Origin: JAPOXR01 sp963662395
GTDB taxonomy: Bacteria > Pseudomonadota > Alphaproteobacteria > Rhodobacterales > Rhodobacteraceae
DNA length: 64,000 bases
Assembly: GCA_963662395.1 (NCBI GenBank)
Contig: OY759511.1
Coordinates: 62,001-126,000, forward strand
Direction of reading: 5' to 3'
In this document: in pieces, positions 63,705 to 64,000 of the stretch
How the letters are laid out: each line of letters begins with the position of its first letter
Numbering within the stretch: the first letter of the stretch is position 1
Notes under the pieces: generated by a model
What the model saw: only the letters and a program-made list of their open reading frames with translations
Told to the model about the DNA's origin: nothing
The model's database searches: none
Position numbers and translations under genes: made by a program

Positions 63705-64000
63705 TCAGCTTCCCATCAGGTCGGGAACGAGGGTTACCACCTGCGGCACCATCCACAGCAGTATCAACCCCAGGACCTGGATCAATACGAATGGCGCCAC
63801 GCCGCGGTAGATCTGGCCGGTCGTGACTTCCCTGGGGGCAACCCCGCGCAGGTAGAACAGTGCAAACCCGAATGGAGGCGTCAGGAAGGAGGTCTGCAGG
63901 TTGACGGCGATCATGATGGTGACCCATGCCGGGTCAAGGGTGCCGCCATAGATCACCGGACCCACGATCGGCACGACGATGTAGATGATCTCCAGGAAAT
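63705..64000 (-). CDS. dctM: TRAP transporter large permease subunit (C-terminal part)
   Basis: Partial; the gene continues beyond the window end. The visible ~98 residues contain the DctM C-terminal helices: VPIVGPVIYGGTLDPAWVTIMIAVNLQTSFLTPPFGFALFYLRGVAP and VAPFVLIQVLGLILLWMVPQVV. It forms the membrane channel of a solute-binding-protein dependent, sodium-coupled importer. It is convergent with bpt. Confidence 0.9.
   Translation of the reverse strand, partial: FLEIIYIVVPIVGPVIYGGTLDPAWVTIMIAVNLQTSFLTPPFGFALFYLRGVAPREVTTGQIYRGVAPFVLIQVLGLILLWMVPQVVTLVPDLMGS

Overview
The window is GC-rich DNA from an alphaproteobacterium. The lineage is inferred from the gene order ntrB-ntrC-ntrY-ntrX-trkA-trkH-hfq, a fused ispDF, a metal-poor (Asp-rich) HemB, a DUF2852 gene beside a TetR gene, and a bacterial leucyl-transferase (bpt). 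A TRAP permease and a non-pyrrolysine MttB-family methyltransferase would suit a marine or host-associated organism, but that is inference.

Layout. 1-1444: a DsbA/FrnE-like gene. 1445-13562: left copy of a large mobile element: a Tn3-family unit (broken tnpA, intact tnpR, closed by two ~38-bp inverted repeats), then, reading leftward, higB-higA-gajA-gajB (a toxin-antitoxin pair followed by a Gabija-type OLD nuclease/UvrD helicase pair), a group II intron that itself contains a second, ORF-less group II intron (twintron), and a broken second resolvase gene. 13563-40349: core chromosome (mfd, hemB, SYLF protein, HIBADH-type reductase, penicillin acylase, hfq, trkHA, ntrXYCB, ispDF, pgpA, amtB, mttB-like, guaA). 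40350-57294: right copy of the same element, inverted, 16.9 kb and closed by its own pair of terminal repeats. 57295-64000: a decayed old-yellow-enzyme gene cut by the element, an EamA permease, a P-loop ATPase beside metA, a TetR regulator with a palindromic candidate operator before the DUF2852 gene, bpt, and the end of a TRAP permease.

The right copy carries further layers. Its gajA is split by an IS1595-family transposon (8-bp target duplication GTCACGAT) whose passengers look like a restriction-modification pair; the methyltransferase gene of that pair is in turn split at codon 6 by an IS630-type element at a TA. Between gajB and the second tnpR lie a tnpR fragment, the 5' part of a second group II intron, a two-repeat type I-E CRISPR remnant and a broken gene for a small secreted protein.

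Most distinctive: (1) a HigBA-Gabija operon behind one palindromic operator on a Tn3-type element; (2) a twintron with its precise empty site in the other copy; (3) long, nearly identical inverted repeats flanking 27 kb of essential genes, which could allow inversion; (4) frameshifts in tnpA, gajB and the secreted protein that each fit one missing base at a C/G run or C doublet, while core genes are intact. These could be decay, slippage sites or unpolished repeat sequence.
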